A stretch of 42,378 nucleotides of DNA, taken from contig BFEA01000058.1 of assembly GCA_003427395.1 (NCBI GenBank), positions 3,329,293 to 3,371,670 of the forward strand, given 5' to 3'. The position numbers and the translations under genes were made by a program. Below are positions 1 through 10,779 of the stretch, in pieces. The notes under the pieces are model-generated. The model saw only the letters and a list, made by a program, of their open reading frames with translations, made no database searches and was not told the DNA's origin. Numbering within the stretch: position 1 is the stretch's first letter; the number at the start of each line of letters is the position of its first letter. This stretch comes from Chara braunii (lineage: Eukaryota; Streptophyta; Charophyceae; Charales; Characeae).

Positions 1-440
1 AAAAAAAAAAAAAGGAAGAAGATGAAGGTAAAGAAGCCTCTTCCTTCCTCTCACCTTGTTGATTCTTTGATGTTGGTGTGCTCTTGATGAAGCTTCCTCT
101 CCTTGCACAATCCCCTCTTGGCTATGGCTTCCTTCTTCTCCAAACCCTTCTCTCCTCCTCTTTGCTTTCCCTCAGGCTATGGCAAGCTCCCCCAACTATG
201 GCTATGGAGTCCTCCCCTCTAGGAGGGCTAATGGGGCTCCTCTAGCCTCTCCTTCTCTCCTACACCCAGGAGGGATATGGTGGATCACCTCCCAAGTGTT
301 TCTCCCATCATCACTATCCTCTAGAGTCCTCCCCACTGCCTCTTAGCCTCCTCTAAGCTTTCCCACTAGTATGGGTACTCCCTCCTCACTCCAAGTGTAG
401 AGATGCTCCTGTGAGCTCACTTGGGCAGCATGGGCACTCC
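1..440. other. CT-rich non-coding stretch
   Basis: The segment starts with a short A-run and is then strongly pyrimidine-rich on the plus strand, with many CTCCT and CTTCC words. No long frame, RNA gene or clear repeat boundary is visible. It leads into hairpin array C. Confidence 0.5.
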
Positions 441-795
441 TCATGCAAATGTGAGAGTGACGGACTGCATCCTCAGCTTATGTAGGTTGAAACCAGCAGT
501 CCGGCCAGCCCATGAGCCTCCCCATGAGCCTTGAGGTGAACCGAGGTACCCCCAAGGCAAAATTCCCTTACTAGGTCCTCCTAGAGGTACTTCGGCCTCA
601 TTTTGGCCAAGTACATGCGATCCGAGTGGTTGGTACCAACTCGGACTGCCTCTTGGCCTACTCCGGCCTCCTTTTTGCCTCACAAATGCTGCCCCCTTGG
701 GTCCTAGTGCCCAAGGGGCATTTTTACTTGAAAGAAAAATTTTCGGCCTCTTTTGAGTAGGCCGGAGCATTTTTCCATATGGCGGCACATTTTCA

Positions 796-824
796 GCCTT
801 GGATCTCTGGCTGAGATCCAAGGC
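796..824. repeat. Perfect 12-bp hairpin in array C
   Basis: The arm GCCTTGGATCTC pairs without mismatch with GAGATCCAAGGC across a 5-nt loop (TGGCT). Confidence 0.85.
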
Positions 825-987
825 CAGCAATAATCCAAGGTACCCCCTGGTATCCCTTGCTTCAATTTTGAGCTCCTAAGTCCAGTTTTTCAATTTTTGG
901 TGCATTTGGCTCTCTTTTTGGCCAAACGCACTGTTTTGTCATTTTCCCTCTTTTGTTTCTTTCCATTTTGGGTTGCCACCTCATTCC

Positions 988-1031
988 GGAGCTAGCCGTT
1001 TTGAGCTGGCCCACAAAAAACGGCTAGTTCC
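988..1031. repeat. 15-bp hairpin in array C
   Basis: GGAGCTAGCCGTTTT pairs with AAAACGGCTAGTTCC. Fourteen pairs are Watson-Crick and one is G.T. The loop is 14 nt. Confidence 0.85.
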
Positions 1032-2100
1032 TCTCTACCATTAGATCTGATCTCAGATCCATGATCCAAAAGAAAACCGGTCACTTCCTTTTTGCATTTT
1101 CTCTCATTTTCAGCTTTTTAATTCAGATTTTATTGAGAAATGACTCTAAGGGTCATATATCTGCAATCCGGATTGCCCTCCCTCATTCTAGGAGGGATGA
1201 GGTCACAGTTGGGACCTGCCAGTCCCTACTGTGCAGGTCCCAATAGGCCGGCACACTCTCCTCCACTCTTTTCTCCCCTTTTGTCTCATTCTCCCTCTTT
1301 TTCCTCTCATTTTTATTTTTTTATTTTTTTTATTTCAGTTGTGACAAGTGTGAAACTGCTGTGCACCCTCTTTCTAGGCCCTAAGGTCTCATTCAAGGCC
1401 GGGTTCATGGCTGTTACTTCGCCGTTACATCTCGGATTCCAACAATGGCATCCCTATGCTCTTAGGGGGCTCCATTTTGCTCCCGTTTGCCCATTTTTTA
1501 GCCCCTTTTGCTCCGATTTTCTAAGGGCAGCATTTTTCTCAAGTTGAGCCTATCAAGGCTCTATTTTCTTATGCCTAGCTAGTCCAAGATATCCCAGACT
1601 GCTGGGCAGCCTTCTCAACATCATTATTTTATTTTTCTTTCTCCCATGGCTCTTCCACTTGCTCCCCTAGTGCTTGCACTAGTGGTGCTAATATTTTCCA
1701 CCGTCTAGATTCTTGATCTCGACGGTGCCGTTTGCTTGCACAAATATTACTTGTGCTTGCTCATGGTTCCTTTGGGACACCCCAAGTCCCCGCCATCTTC
1801 CTCCATACTAGTTTAATTTCCTCGTCCCGCCGTCGGTCCCGCAGGCGCATGTCCCATTTTCCGACTTTTTTATTATTTGGATCCATTTGGGCCCCGACAA
1901 CATTCCGGATGGCGTCTCATTTTTATTTTTGGGGCCCCTTTACCCTTGGTGGTCCCATCTTTTCTACATGTGTGCTAAGTTTTCTAGGTCGTGAGATTTT
2001 ATCTCACAGTTGCCGTTTACTTGCCCCCTTGCCGAAATTGCTCCTTTCTGGCCTTCCGGGCTTGCCGTAGCCCATTTTCCCTTGGCCTTGGCATCCCCAT

Positions 2101-2124
2101 GCAGTCCGTAATTTATCGGACTGC
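2101..2124. repeat. Perfect 8-bp hairpin in array C
   Basis: GCAGTCCG and CGGACTGC flank an 8-nt AT-rich loop. The same arm motif recurs at 461-503, 2253-2276 and 2781-2804, in the last case with one arm changed to GCAGTTCG, which leaves a G.T pair. Confidence 0.8.
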
Positions 2125-2614
2125 TATCTTCTATACCCACAGCCCCACAACTCGCCCCATGTTAAAAGAAAATGAAGCGTTGAATTTTCTAGTGCATCCG
2201 GGCTCAATATTGGCTCCGGATGCACCTAGAACATGTGTTTCCTCTCCCCTATGCAGTCCATTGCAACTCGGACTGCTATGGGGTTCAATTCCTTAGCCCC
2301 AATGCCCCACAACTAGCCCTTACTCAAAAGAAAAAGAAACGGTCAATTCCCAAGTGCATCCGACCTTGATTTTGGCTCCGGATGCACCTAAAATATGTGT
2401 TTCTCCTCATGCATGTATTCCGTTTTATTCCGGTTGCAAGAGGCCTTGATTTTCTTTAATTTTCTCTGCAAAAATCAAAGAAAATCAAACTCATTTGTAA
2501 CCGCCATATTCCAAAATGAATCTGGTCACGGATGAATTTCCCCAAGTGACGGTTTTTTACCGTTAAGGCATTTTTCTGTTTTTTTTTTTTTTTTTTTTCC
2601 CCTCCTTTCTTGGA

Positions 2615-2640
2615 CAGTAGGGACCTGCCAGTCCCTACTG
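2615..2640. repeat. Perfect 10-bp hairpin in array C
   Basis: CAGTAGGGAC pairs with GTCCCTACTG across the 6-nt loop CTGCCA. A diverged copy near 1207-1231 has CAGTTGGGAC on the left, which breaks one pair of this stem; that copy instead forms an alternative 11-bp stem TTGGGACCTGC/GCAGGTCCCAA (1209-1243). Confidence 0.85.
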
Positions 2641-3027
2641 ACAACCAACTTACTCACTCCCTCTCACTCTTTTTGTCTTATTCTCCCCCATTTTTTTTTT
2701 AGCATGCCAAGTATCAAGTGGCCATTAAGACCCTTTTCTAGCCCCTTCCTCTTAGTCTTGACCCTTCCTATGCCGAAGGTGCAGTTCGTTATTTCTCGGA
2801 CTGCAATAATGGTCTTCCAATGCCCATGGAGGCCTCCTTTTACTCCTACATTTATCCCACAATGGTCCCTCCTACTCCGATTTTCTCCCGGAGGGCTATT
2901 TTTCACATGGGGTCTTATTTGACTCTAATTTCTTGAGGGATGCTGATCCGAGATTTTTCGGATTGCTCCCATGCCTCCCACTTTAGTTTTCTTTACTTTT
3001 CTTTTTCCTTTTGGCCTTTCCGTTTGT

Positions 3028-3053
3028 CACCACTAGTACTTGCACTAGTGGTG
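3028..3053. repeat. Perfect 10-bp hairpin in array C
   Basis: CACCACTAGT pairs with ACTAGTGGTG across the loop ACTTGC. A related unit lies at 1667-1682, and in both places the right arm is followed by GTGCTAAT. Confidence 0.85.
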
Positions 3054-3066
3054 CTAATATTCTTGG

Positions 3067-3090
3067 CCGTCAAGATGTCGATCTTGACGG
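3067..3090. repeat. Perfect 10-bp hairpin in array C
   Basis: CCGTCAAGAT pairs with ATCTTGACGG around a 4-nt loop. The related unit at 1699-1727 has CACCGTC-T-AGAT opposite ATCT-C-GACGGTG, so the stem is largely kept although its sequence differs. Confidence 0.85.
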
Positions 3091-3172
3091 TGCACCTTGC
3101 ATTTATTATTGTTCTCTCATGCGGTGCCGTCGTTCCTTCTTGGGACTTTCACATGTCCCTGCCATTTGTCCC

Positions 3173-3240
3173 GTCGGTGGTCCCCGACACTTAGTCCCAT
3201 CGGTGGTCCCCGACACTTAGTCCCGTCGGCGGTCCCCGAC
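3173..3240. repeat. 26-bp tandem repeat, about 2.6 units
   Basis: Units start at 3173, 3199 and 3225. Each contains TCGG, then about 6 nt, then CCGA, so every unit can form a short hairpin, followed by CACTTAGTCCC. Confidence 0.85.
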
Positions 3241-3249
3241 ACATTTCGC

Positions 3250-4870
3250 CCCGGATGCCATTATTTTTACTTAGTCCCACGTGGCCCCGGGTGCCTTTCC
3301 CCGAGGTGTCCCATGCCCCTTGGGCGTCTTGTCGCCCCATAGCGACCCCTTTCGTTAGTCTTTCCTCGTGCCTTGTGTGTGCCGATCTCTTTAGTCGTGG
3401 GCCTCCGCTCCGAGGCTCCCGTAGGTGGCCTCCACGTTGGCCCCTCATTTCCTGGCTTCCCGCGGCTTCTGGCCGCCCATCCCTTGACTTCCTCATTCCC
3501 TTATTGCTGTTGCGCTGCAATTGCTAGTTCAAAGAGCCCTTTGGCCTTAGTCTTATTGCATTCCGATGACCCTCCCGGCCTCCTGCTATGTTCTATGTGC
3601 CCCTGTTCTTGCGCTCACTCGCTTGCTGCCGCTTAGTTTTGTCCCTCTGTGGTTCTCGCCCCAGGGCATTACTCCCTCCTGCGACCTAATCCTTTATCTC
3701 GTCTCACTCTGGATTTCTCTGTTGTGCACAGTTCATCCATATTCGGTCTCTCAAGTGATGGAAAGTTATTCGAGACTCACCAGTCCCGACAGCGGTAAGA
3801 CGCCTAGAACTGACTCGTTATATATTCAGGTCGAACTTTTAAAAGATAGTCTATTTCCGCTACTGCGTAATGTATTATTATTTTGACTAATATCAAACCA
3901 ACTTTCTACCAAAGGGCATCATATCTTTCTTGACAGGTTATGACTTAGCTGAACATCAGAATAGTATAGAAGTTAAGTTGAATATATAATGAGTATGAAA
4001 GTATTACCGCCGAGAACCCTTCCCACTTTCATAAGTGTTGTGTGTCCGAGACTCTTCAATACACCAGGTACAGTTCAATCCAAAATCACGCACAAAACAG
4101 ACCTCCACAGAATAATGCAAAGACAGTTCACATGCCATGCACTAACGGAGTCAACCATCAACCATTGACCTTGTCCCTCATTTCCCAAACTATGTAGGAC
4201 AACCTTATCTTTCCTGAGATGTAAGCCCAACCCCCTCACATTTCTTCAAAGGACCCTTGAAAGTGACCAGGACCATTTAGCCAATGACCACAGATGACAG
4301 TTTTACTGACCACAGGGTTTGACTTTAGAGGTGGGTATCAAGTCAAAAGGGAAAAGTTGAATCGGTAACAACTGACCTGTTATCGAGAGATAACATAAAA
4401 TTGGGTCCTTTCTGTAGAACCTCTTCCTTGAAATGCAGTCGATAAACAGGGACTTGCAAAAATTCAACATCCCTACTTGATTTCCCTCATATTGATATCT
4501 AAGAGTTGAGCCCTTAGACATGGATAGTGAGCTCTGGGATTGACATCCAAGGTCCAATCCCTAGTATTACTCTCACAACCCTAACCTATGTCGTCTGTCT
4601 CTTTCTCCTTTCTCTCAAGGAGTCTCATGCCTGTGTCCTAAGTCGTCTTAAAGAAACTCATATTTCTCCTACTCTCAGTCCTTGCATTTTCTTTCTTGGA
4701 GACAAGCGCACTGTTCGGTGCTTGCGTAAATGAGATATAACTCATTCATCGTCGTGGCCTTCCATCCGAAAGCCATGGACAACTATGGACTACGTGGCGG
4801 ATCTTTTTTTTCTACTAGTATTATTTTTTCTGCGGTCCTGCCTTCTTTCCTTGTTCCTTTTCCGGATATG
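3250..4870. other. No recognisable gene
   Basis: The first half continues pyrimidine-rich. The second half is ordinary-composition DNA with short frames only. I see no domain motif, RNA gene or clear repeat copy, and cannot say what it holds. Confidence 0.4.
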
Positions 4871-4879
4871 TGAAGACCT

Positions 4880-5600
4880 TGCTCCTACAGGAGCATTGTT
4901 TTTTCCTTTCTCTTCTATTTGTGTTAACATACTCAAGTAGCAGATTGATTCAGACATGAATCTCTTGCTACTTGATTAATACCAAGCAATCTGTTAATCG
5001 ATCAGCCGGTCGAGTAAGTCATACTTTTTTTAGTTTCACTCAATGTATACATAAGAAATGCTCAGAGTATCAGGATAACTCACACATGAGCATCCTTCCT
5101 ACAACAATAAGTTGAGGCTCGTACAGAAGCACCCTACTACTTGCTTTAGGTATCCTTCTGAAAGATCTGGACATCATCCCATTCCCAGAGGTTATTAACA
5201 GTCTGTGTGAATAATAGGCGACCCTCACAAGAGCCCCCTACTATCATGTGACAAGGTCCTCTTCATTAAGATAATCCTGACATTGGTATCATGTTACTCT
5301 TCCTGAAGCAGACAACCCTGAGACCGTGTTAGTTTAGACAAAAGACGAGGGTTTGGGGTATTCCTACAGGAGCACCCTTCTCGTAAGTTAATATAGAATC
5401 AAATAGGTAATAGACAGACCCCAACAGAGGCCCCTCTACTACCTTCCTTGGGTAATGAGTAGTTCAGCCGTTAAACAAGTAATAGGACGACTCCTACAGA
5501 AACCTCCCTATTACCAGTTTGGTGGTCGGATTATCAGAGCGTGATGACCCTCCCCGGAGCCCCCTACTACACCTTGAATAACTGTCAAGACGGAATCTGT
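4880..5600. repeat. Hairpin array B, copy 1
   Basis: Degenerate units of about 60-110 bp, each with an outer inverted repeat around an inner stem-loop of the type CTCC-NACA-GGAG. Seen directly: TGCTCC-TACA-GGAGCA (4880-4895); TCAAGTAGCA/TGCTACTTGA (4933-4975), a perfect 10-bp outer stem enclosing AGATT/AATCT and GATTC/GAATC; AGGAT/ATCCT near 5071-5096; and GTAATAGG/CCTATTAC (5479-5514), a perfect 8-bp stem. Other units are partly paired, e.g. GGTAATAGA opposite TCTACTACC with one mismatch. The same family occurs at 29705-29951. Confidence 0.7.
4933..4975. repeat. Strongest hairpin of array B1
   Basis: The outer stem TCAAGTAGCA/TGCTACTTGA is perfect over 10 bp. Inside it AGATT pairs with AATCT, and GATTC with GAATC around AGACAT. 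Confidence 0.85.
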
Positions 5601-5708
5601 CTGAGTTGTTAATAAGAAAGGAAGTTAGTACAAAAATCCCCTAAATTCACTTTCCACAACATGCAGATCCGAGTTAGCCAAGCAAGGGCGTGCCCGCTGC
5701 CGTGACCG

Positions 5709-5795
5709 CCTCCGTTTGGGCTTCAATCACTCCCCGCTATAATGCTGGCTACCGCAGCCCATGCTGGCAGGGCACCCCATGCCCAAACAAGGAGG
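5709..5795. repeat. Long-loop inverted repeat
   Basis: CCTCC-GTTTGGGC on the left pairs with GCCCAAAC-AA-GGAGG on the right, giving 13 bp with a 2-nt bulge across a 59-nt loop. The palindrome GTGGGTGTACCCAC follows at 5866-5879. Confidence 0.7.
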
Positions 5796-5954
5796 GGAAC
5801 AAAGTGCGGTCGTCACCCATCTACTCTCTACGGAGTTCACATTCAGGCATGTGTTTCAACAGTTCGTGGGTGTACCCACTTAGTTAGGCTCTTGGGTTCT
5901 CATAGTTGGTCCTGGTACAGGCACCGGGCTGCATCCCATATCGGTCAAAAAACA

Positions 5955-6930
5955 AGAAGATAATAAAAAAAAGAATAAATAATAAAAATAAAAAATAAAA
6001 ACTTAGAAAGTCTAGGAAAACGGATGAGGGGGAGGAGGACCGTCGGAACCTAGCTTCGGTCCAGCCTCCTGGGCCCGCTGTCGGACTTCCCAGTATAAAC
6101 CATGGGGGATAGTTCCGCGGGACCCTCAACCCCTCGGCTCTCCTGCGCTCCCTCGCTCCTCCACTGCTCGTTGCTGGCCTCGATCCCGGGATCCGCCCGG
6201 TGGAAGTTCAGTGACATAACCTATAGGGCTAAGCCCAAGCCTGAGTTGGTTGTGCGCTGCCCTGTATATGAATGGTATGGCCAGCCAGCCCGGCCCTGCA
6301 AACGGTACCTCAGGCCGTTTTTTCTAACTTACGGCCCACGTCCATCGCTCCGTAAGGCCGTACTTGGCTGCCTTGAAGGCAAGGCTCCGCTGGGCCTACA
6401 AAACACCCCGAGGCCACTCCTGCGCCTATGGACCAAACTCTCGACTGTCGACGTATGGCGCCCGCCGCTCATGGGGTACGGCTCCGTCCAACTGTCAACC
6501 CTCTGCATCTGCCTCGTGGAGGCCACCGCTCGCGTTCTATTTCCTTTCGCATGCACCAACCAGCGCCCAAGGGTAACATTACCGCCTAATGACACCTTCC
6601 GTATGAGCGCACTCGCCCCATGGTCACCTCAACATAAGGAAAAACCTTTCCTAGTTTTAATCAAAAGTAAAAATTTTGCCAGCGGGAACACCGACTTTAT
6701 AGTATCGAAATAAAAATCATCACGCGCGCCTCCAAGTTGCACGCTCACATACTCTTTACTTTCAGTCAACCATTCAGTCAGCGCGAACAAAAAGCAACCG
6801 CGACTTCGCACGGTATACTCAAATTTTGAACAAACCTTATTTTCTGTCACTTGCAACAACCAGGGCGGATACCCTTGTAAGGGTATTCGCGCCGACAACG
6901 TGCCTTAGTAAAGTGTTGTTGTGCGAGTCG
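5955..6930 (-). repeat. R1 repeat family, copy 1, with SINE-like head and T-rich tail
   Basis: Read on the minus strand, this matches plus-strand copies at 10780-11350 and 30190-31042. It contains the conserved hairpin with arms ATACCCTT/AAGGGTAT (6868-6892). On the minus strand a tRNA-like segment (about 6235 to 6176) has a good Pol III B box, GGGATCGAGGCC (complement of 6176-6187). After it comes a body of about 200 bp and a tail of T, TTTA and TTTTA runs (complement of 5955-6000), as in a tRNA-derived SINE. A 203-codon frame on the plus strand (6102-6713) is probably spurious: the copy at 30 kb keeps similar peptide fragments but in shifted frames. Confidence 0.6.
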
Positions 6931-7122
6931 GTGAACGACTCGATGCCCCCGGACCTTCGTGCCCTGCTGTTTTAAGGAAGGAATTTATCCGCTTTCCAAC
7001 GTGGCTATTATGACTTCGCTCTCGCGAAGATGTGAGACGAAAAGGCGATGTGGAGCATGTTGCCGCTGTTCGTCTGCGAAGAGCTGAGTGGGGAGGTGTA
7101 TACTCTCATGTTAAAGTCGTAG

Positions 7123-8219
7123 ACCTGGGATGGGCTGGAGACTTTACTAAAATCGAGGTTTCCAGAGGATAGGACGAAATGCCAACTCGGTGATGGCCCC
7201 ATGCAGCCAATCGGGGTTGCGTCAACACAAGGGGAATTGAGTGGTATACAGAACCAAGTTGGGATATTGGAAAAGAGGTTGAAGCAACTAGAAAAAGCCA
7301 GGTGTGGCAAGAGGAAGGTTTATGAAGGAATATCGAGTGGACCGGTTGGGCAGGATGGAGCAGAGGCAAGGGGGGATGACTGGGAGTCACTCCTCCGTAG
7401 AGGAACCCCGAAGAGGCGAAATTGCACCCCGGAGAGAGATAAAGGCGAGGGGTTGATTGAGATAAAGGAGGAGCAAAAATCTAGCATAGCCCCACCTGTT
7501 ATTGCGTCTGATCCAAAGAGGGGGCTCATTAATGTGGAAGCATCACCAACTGCAAATCGGAAGGAGCAAAGGAGTAAGAGGTGGCGAGAGCACTGGGCGA
7601 AGATAGTGTGTGATCGATGTGGAAAAATTGGTCATGCCCCTCAGAGATGTAAAGAAAAGGGGGTGACAGGGGTAAGAGGGAAACCTCAACCCCCCAAGCT
7701 GATGAAGGCTCGGCGGAAAGCAAGAAACCTGGCCCTGGGAGGCCAAGGTACTAGACCCTCGGAGGCCAAGGTACTAGAAAGGGGCAATGCTCGCGACAAG
7801 TAGGAGCCACACCACAAGAATTGGGAGGTGAACTAGCACAGGAGGGGCCTCCACCGACTGAGCGGGCATTGTACGGGCAGTGGACTCCATGCGGTCAAGT
7901 GGGACCAATGCCTATATATAATTCATACCTGCCCTGGATGCAAGGCAGTTGTTTGGGCCCACAAACGAGTATAATGTCGCCTGGGCCTCCTGCAGCCCAA
8001 ACTCGACCAACTTTGCCTATGGGGCTGTTGCAACCACCGACACAACAAGTGTCACAAGGCGACGTGGCCGGTGGAGGAAGCCGAAGGCAGAAAGCTGGAA
8101 GAGGCCGCGGGGATGGAGGGCGCAACAATAGAGGACGAGGTGGCGACAGAGGATGCACTGGAGAACGTGATGGGCGTCAGCGAAACCATAAGTGGAATGC
8201 AGAGAAAAAAAAGGTCTGA
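7123..8219 (+). pseudogene. Retroelement gag/ORF1-like gene with CCHC zinc knuckle, frameshifted
   Basis: The frame is open from 7123, just after a TAG, and the first ATG is at 7201. The 200-codon frame 7201-7803 has a heptad-like, probably coiled-coil segment near residues 13-34, a basic middle, and an exact zinc knuckle C137-x2-C140-x4-H145-x4-C150 (7609-7650). This motif is typical of Gag or ORF1 nucleic-acid-binding proteins of retroelements. An 18-bp direct repeat (7738-7755 and 7761-7778, period 23) then shifts the frame. After the second copy the other frame stays open to 8219 and encodes a Pro/Gln-rich stretch and a Gly/Arg-rich RGG-like C-terminus. The simplest reading is one protein of roughly 340-365 codons broken by the 23-bp duplication. 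No reverse transcriptase, protease or integrase motif was found downstream. The element class (LINE ORF1 or LTR gag) is unresolved. Confidence 0.6.
7738..7778. repeat. 18-bp direct repeat causing a frameshift
   Basis: GGAGGCCAAGGTACTAGA occurs at 7738-7755 and 7761-7778. The 23-bp period is not a multiple of three. The first copy is read in the upstream frame, and the second in the frame that continues to 8219. Confidence 0.9.
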
Positions 8220-10560
8220 TAAGCGACGATTCAGATGGTAGTTGGGTAGGTAAAGCAACCAAGAGTACGAGAAGGGAGGATAGAATTGCTGAAAGAGGAT
8301 GGAGTTAGAAAGAGTGTAGTAGTGTGAAGAGAGCAGTAACCCTAACTCTTAAGTTTGGAAAGTATACAGCCAGAAGATAGTTCTGGTCGTTTTGGCTTGT
8401 TTTACCTTTGGTAGATTCAGTCGTATATACGGGAACGTGGGACGAGGATATCAGGTTAACCGGTTTTGTGATTTTAATTCTGTACTTTAGTCAGCAAGAA
8501 ACTTGAAAATATGCCAAAAGAGTTTCGTAATAATGGTCCGGTAAGATAACCCGAGTTGCAGGCGGGAGGAACCCTAATAAAACAGTTGTCTATGTGGGGT
8601 GCGTTAGGCCCCCCTCAGATCGAGTTATTGGAATGTCTCCAGTAGATAGAGCAAGGAGTGACCCTAAGAACATTGTTACGAAATAAAGGTTTATTCGACT
8701 AAGCCTATTGATTGAGAGGAAAAGATATGTGACCTACTTCGCGTCTAGGTCCAGGTGGTTGTACATATTATGTGAGAGGTATGAGAGACTTGGGAAGAAA
8801 CCTCAGCGTGTGTGAGATAGACTCTCTAACCTAGAAGTGTAGGGTGTAAGACTTGTGTAGGAACGATTCCTAATCTTTCTTTCCTTGGATATTTGGATAT
8901 GTCTTGGGTTACTTTGGGTCCCTCTGAATTGAGGGGGGTGATTACGTCCTGATCAAGACTGTTTTAGTCTTAACTCTGGTAAGGGAGACTGCAAATTTTT
9001 GTGTATAATACTTCTGCTAATTTGAGTTGAGATTGTTCAACTCTTTGTGTTCAAAGATTATGATCGTTTGGGTTTTGAGTTGGGATATTGTACCCTTGTG
9101 TATATAGTGAGTTGAGATTTTTTCTAAGACTACTATTTGTATATGATGATCACAATCACTCTCACATGTGTGGTTTTATCCTGATGTATGATGGTTTTGT
9201 GTGAGAGATGTATGAGAAACATCTCATGTATTGTGTGTTTTGTGAAGGTGAATGGATGTGAGTTGTCTACTCTTCGGTATACTCGCGCGATTTGCTCCTA
9301 GGTGGATGATAGGGCCAGGTATAAGGAAAGGGAGTGCAGTCTGTTTTTTTATGAAAAGTGTGAGAATCTTAAGGGATTTATGGGTCTTTGAGACTCGAAT
9401 GCTTGCCATGCCTAATGTTTATTGTTTAAGTTGTGATGAGGACCCATAAGTTGGTCTCTCAGCGTTAAATTGTTTTATGGTTGAGACCTCTTCAGATTTG
9501 GGAAGGTGGTAAAATTTGTTGATTGGGAAAAAAAAGGAAGGTGTTTTAAAAAGGTAACGTGAAAGTTCATCCTAGAGAAGGGAGGGATGGCTAAGAGCCC
9601 TACTGTGAAAGGCACCTTTTACTAGTTAAAAGTGGGTAAAAGATTTAGTGGCATGGACCCGGAAAGCAAGGTTTGAGTTGATAAAGTCTGACGAGAAGGG
9701 CCAGAAAAACTGTTTTGAGACTATTAATGGGACTGAGAATATTGCAAGTCAGTGCAATAGAGATATGTCGTTGGTGTGTGGCTTGCTGTCTCTGATCAAG
9801 TCAAGGGGCCACGACGTTGTAAACTTGACGGTGAATTTGTTTGTGATTGTGAGAAGGGTGTCGTTCTCTAGGGAGTTGGTTTGCCTTCAAAAGTGAGACA
9901 GATCCCTGCGTAGTCCCACAGTGGGTCTGTGGTCTGTTTTGCGATGCACCGTCTAGACACTTGTGTTAATCCTAAGGCATATTGAGGAAGATCAAGCTTA
10001 ATGATAAAGTTTAGTGCCGCTAGGGCGGAACCCCTAGCGAATGGCTGCTGACCTGCACAACCTGGCGGAGGGCCCACGTCTACCGAAGGGGTAAGAGTTT
10101 AAGGGGTATGCACGCCTCAGGGAATTACTCCTGCGGGATGGCGTGGAATAAGAGTCGAGTCTTTTTTGAGTCATGATTGAATGTTTATCAAGAGAAAGTT
10201 AATCGTGGCGCAACCTGCGAGGGCACTATCGCTAAAATAACAACAAGGTGGGTCGTAGATCTGGCACGATCACCCAGACTACGGTGGGCCAAGATGGAGA
10301 CCTAGCCGTCTTGTACTAGACTGCAGGAGATGTTTGAGATAAGATTTATGTATATATATATATATATTTGATTGTGAGAATTATTGGAGGGAGGCGAGGG
10401 TGCCTTCTAAAGGTCTTGGTTAGGGCCCTCGTCCTTGGGCATGACCCCGCTTGCAGGGTAGAGAGTAAGGACACTTATCGAGAAACCGGCGTTTGTCTAG
10501 GGCAAAGGGGAGAGGACAGTTGAGAGGGACCGCTGTAACTTATGCTGTAGTACGTATATC
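8220..10560. other. No recognisable gene
   Basis: Downstream of the gag-like frame. Only short frames are seen, the longest being 82 codons at 9648-9896 (+) with no recognisable motif. If the gag-like gene belonged to a complete element, its polymerase region is absent or decayed beyond recognition here. A short (AT)n run lies at about 10350-10370. Confidence 0.4.
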
Positions 10561-10625
10561 CAGTACATCTGCGTCCTAGTGTGGGGCAATGGAGACCCGG
10601 GTTAGAATCCTGGCAGCATAGAGTT
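10560..10625 (+). repeat. Possible tRNA-like relic
   Basis: GGGTTAGAATCCTGG near 10598-10613 resembles a Pol III B box or T-arm with one change. No convincing A box or acceptor stem was found, so this is weak. Confidence 0.2.
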
Positions 10626-10779
10626 CTAAGGGCTTGGATTGTTGGAGGCCTCGATCCTGAGTCTATCGGCTAATCGGATTGGTTCCTTTTTCGTCAGCAT
10701 TTGCAGTCTTGAATGAATTTATAGCCTTTCGATTTTGCGAAGCGATGGGGACGTCGCTTAATATGGTCCGGTAAGTTGT

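Larger units (their letters stand above)
461..3240. repeat. Hairpin array C: succession of short perfect hairpins
   Basis: At least fifteen short inverted repeats follow one another here. Examples are CGGACTGC/GCAGTCCG (461-503), TCCGAGT/ACTCGGA (621-645, inside GGCCAAG/CTTGGCC 605-658), a bulged 11-bp stem (690-720), CGGCCT/AGGCCG (744-764), a 12-bp stem (796-824), a 15-bp stem (988-1031), GATCTGA/TCAGATC (1044-1059), the palindrome at 1163-1176, an 11-bp stem (1209-1243), CTAGTGC/GCACTAG (1667-1682), CACCGTC/GACGGTG (1699-1727), GCAGTCC/GGACTGC (2253-2276), GCAGTTCG/CGGACTGC (2781-2804) and ATCCGA/TCGGAT (2946-2963). Several segments recur in diverged form, e.g. the GGGACCTGCCAGTCCC region near 1211 and 2621, and TGGCTCCGGATGCACCTA near 2210 and 2372. 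The array therefore looks like degenerate tandem or segmental copies. Reading frames here are low-complexity and I regard none as a gene. Confidence 0.7.

Noticed and set aside
6102-6713. 203-codon plus-strand frame
   Set aside because: Lies within repeat family R1. The equivalent peptide pieces in the 30-kb copy fall in shifted frames, so protein conservation is not supported.
7700-7727. CTGATGA followed by GGAAAGC, resembling a hammerhead ribozyme core
   Set aside because: The stem II and stem I/III pairing needed for a hammerhead is not present, and the stretch lies inside the gag-like coding frame. A similar CTGACGA near 9687 also lacks stems.
10560-10625. Functional tRNA gene near the GGGTTAGAATCC motif
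   Set aside because: No pairable acceptor stem, D arm or anticodon arm; kept only as a weak tRNA-like relic.
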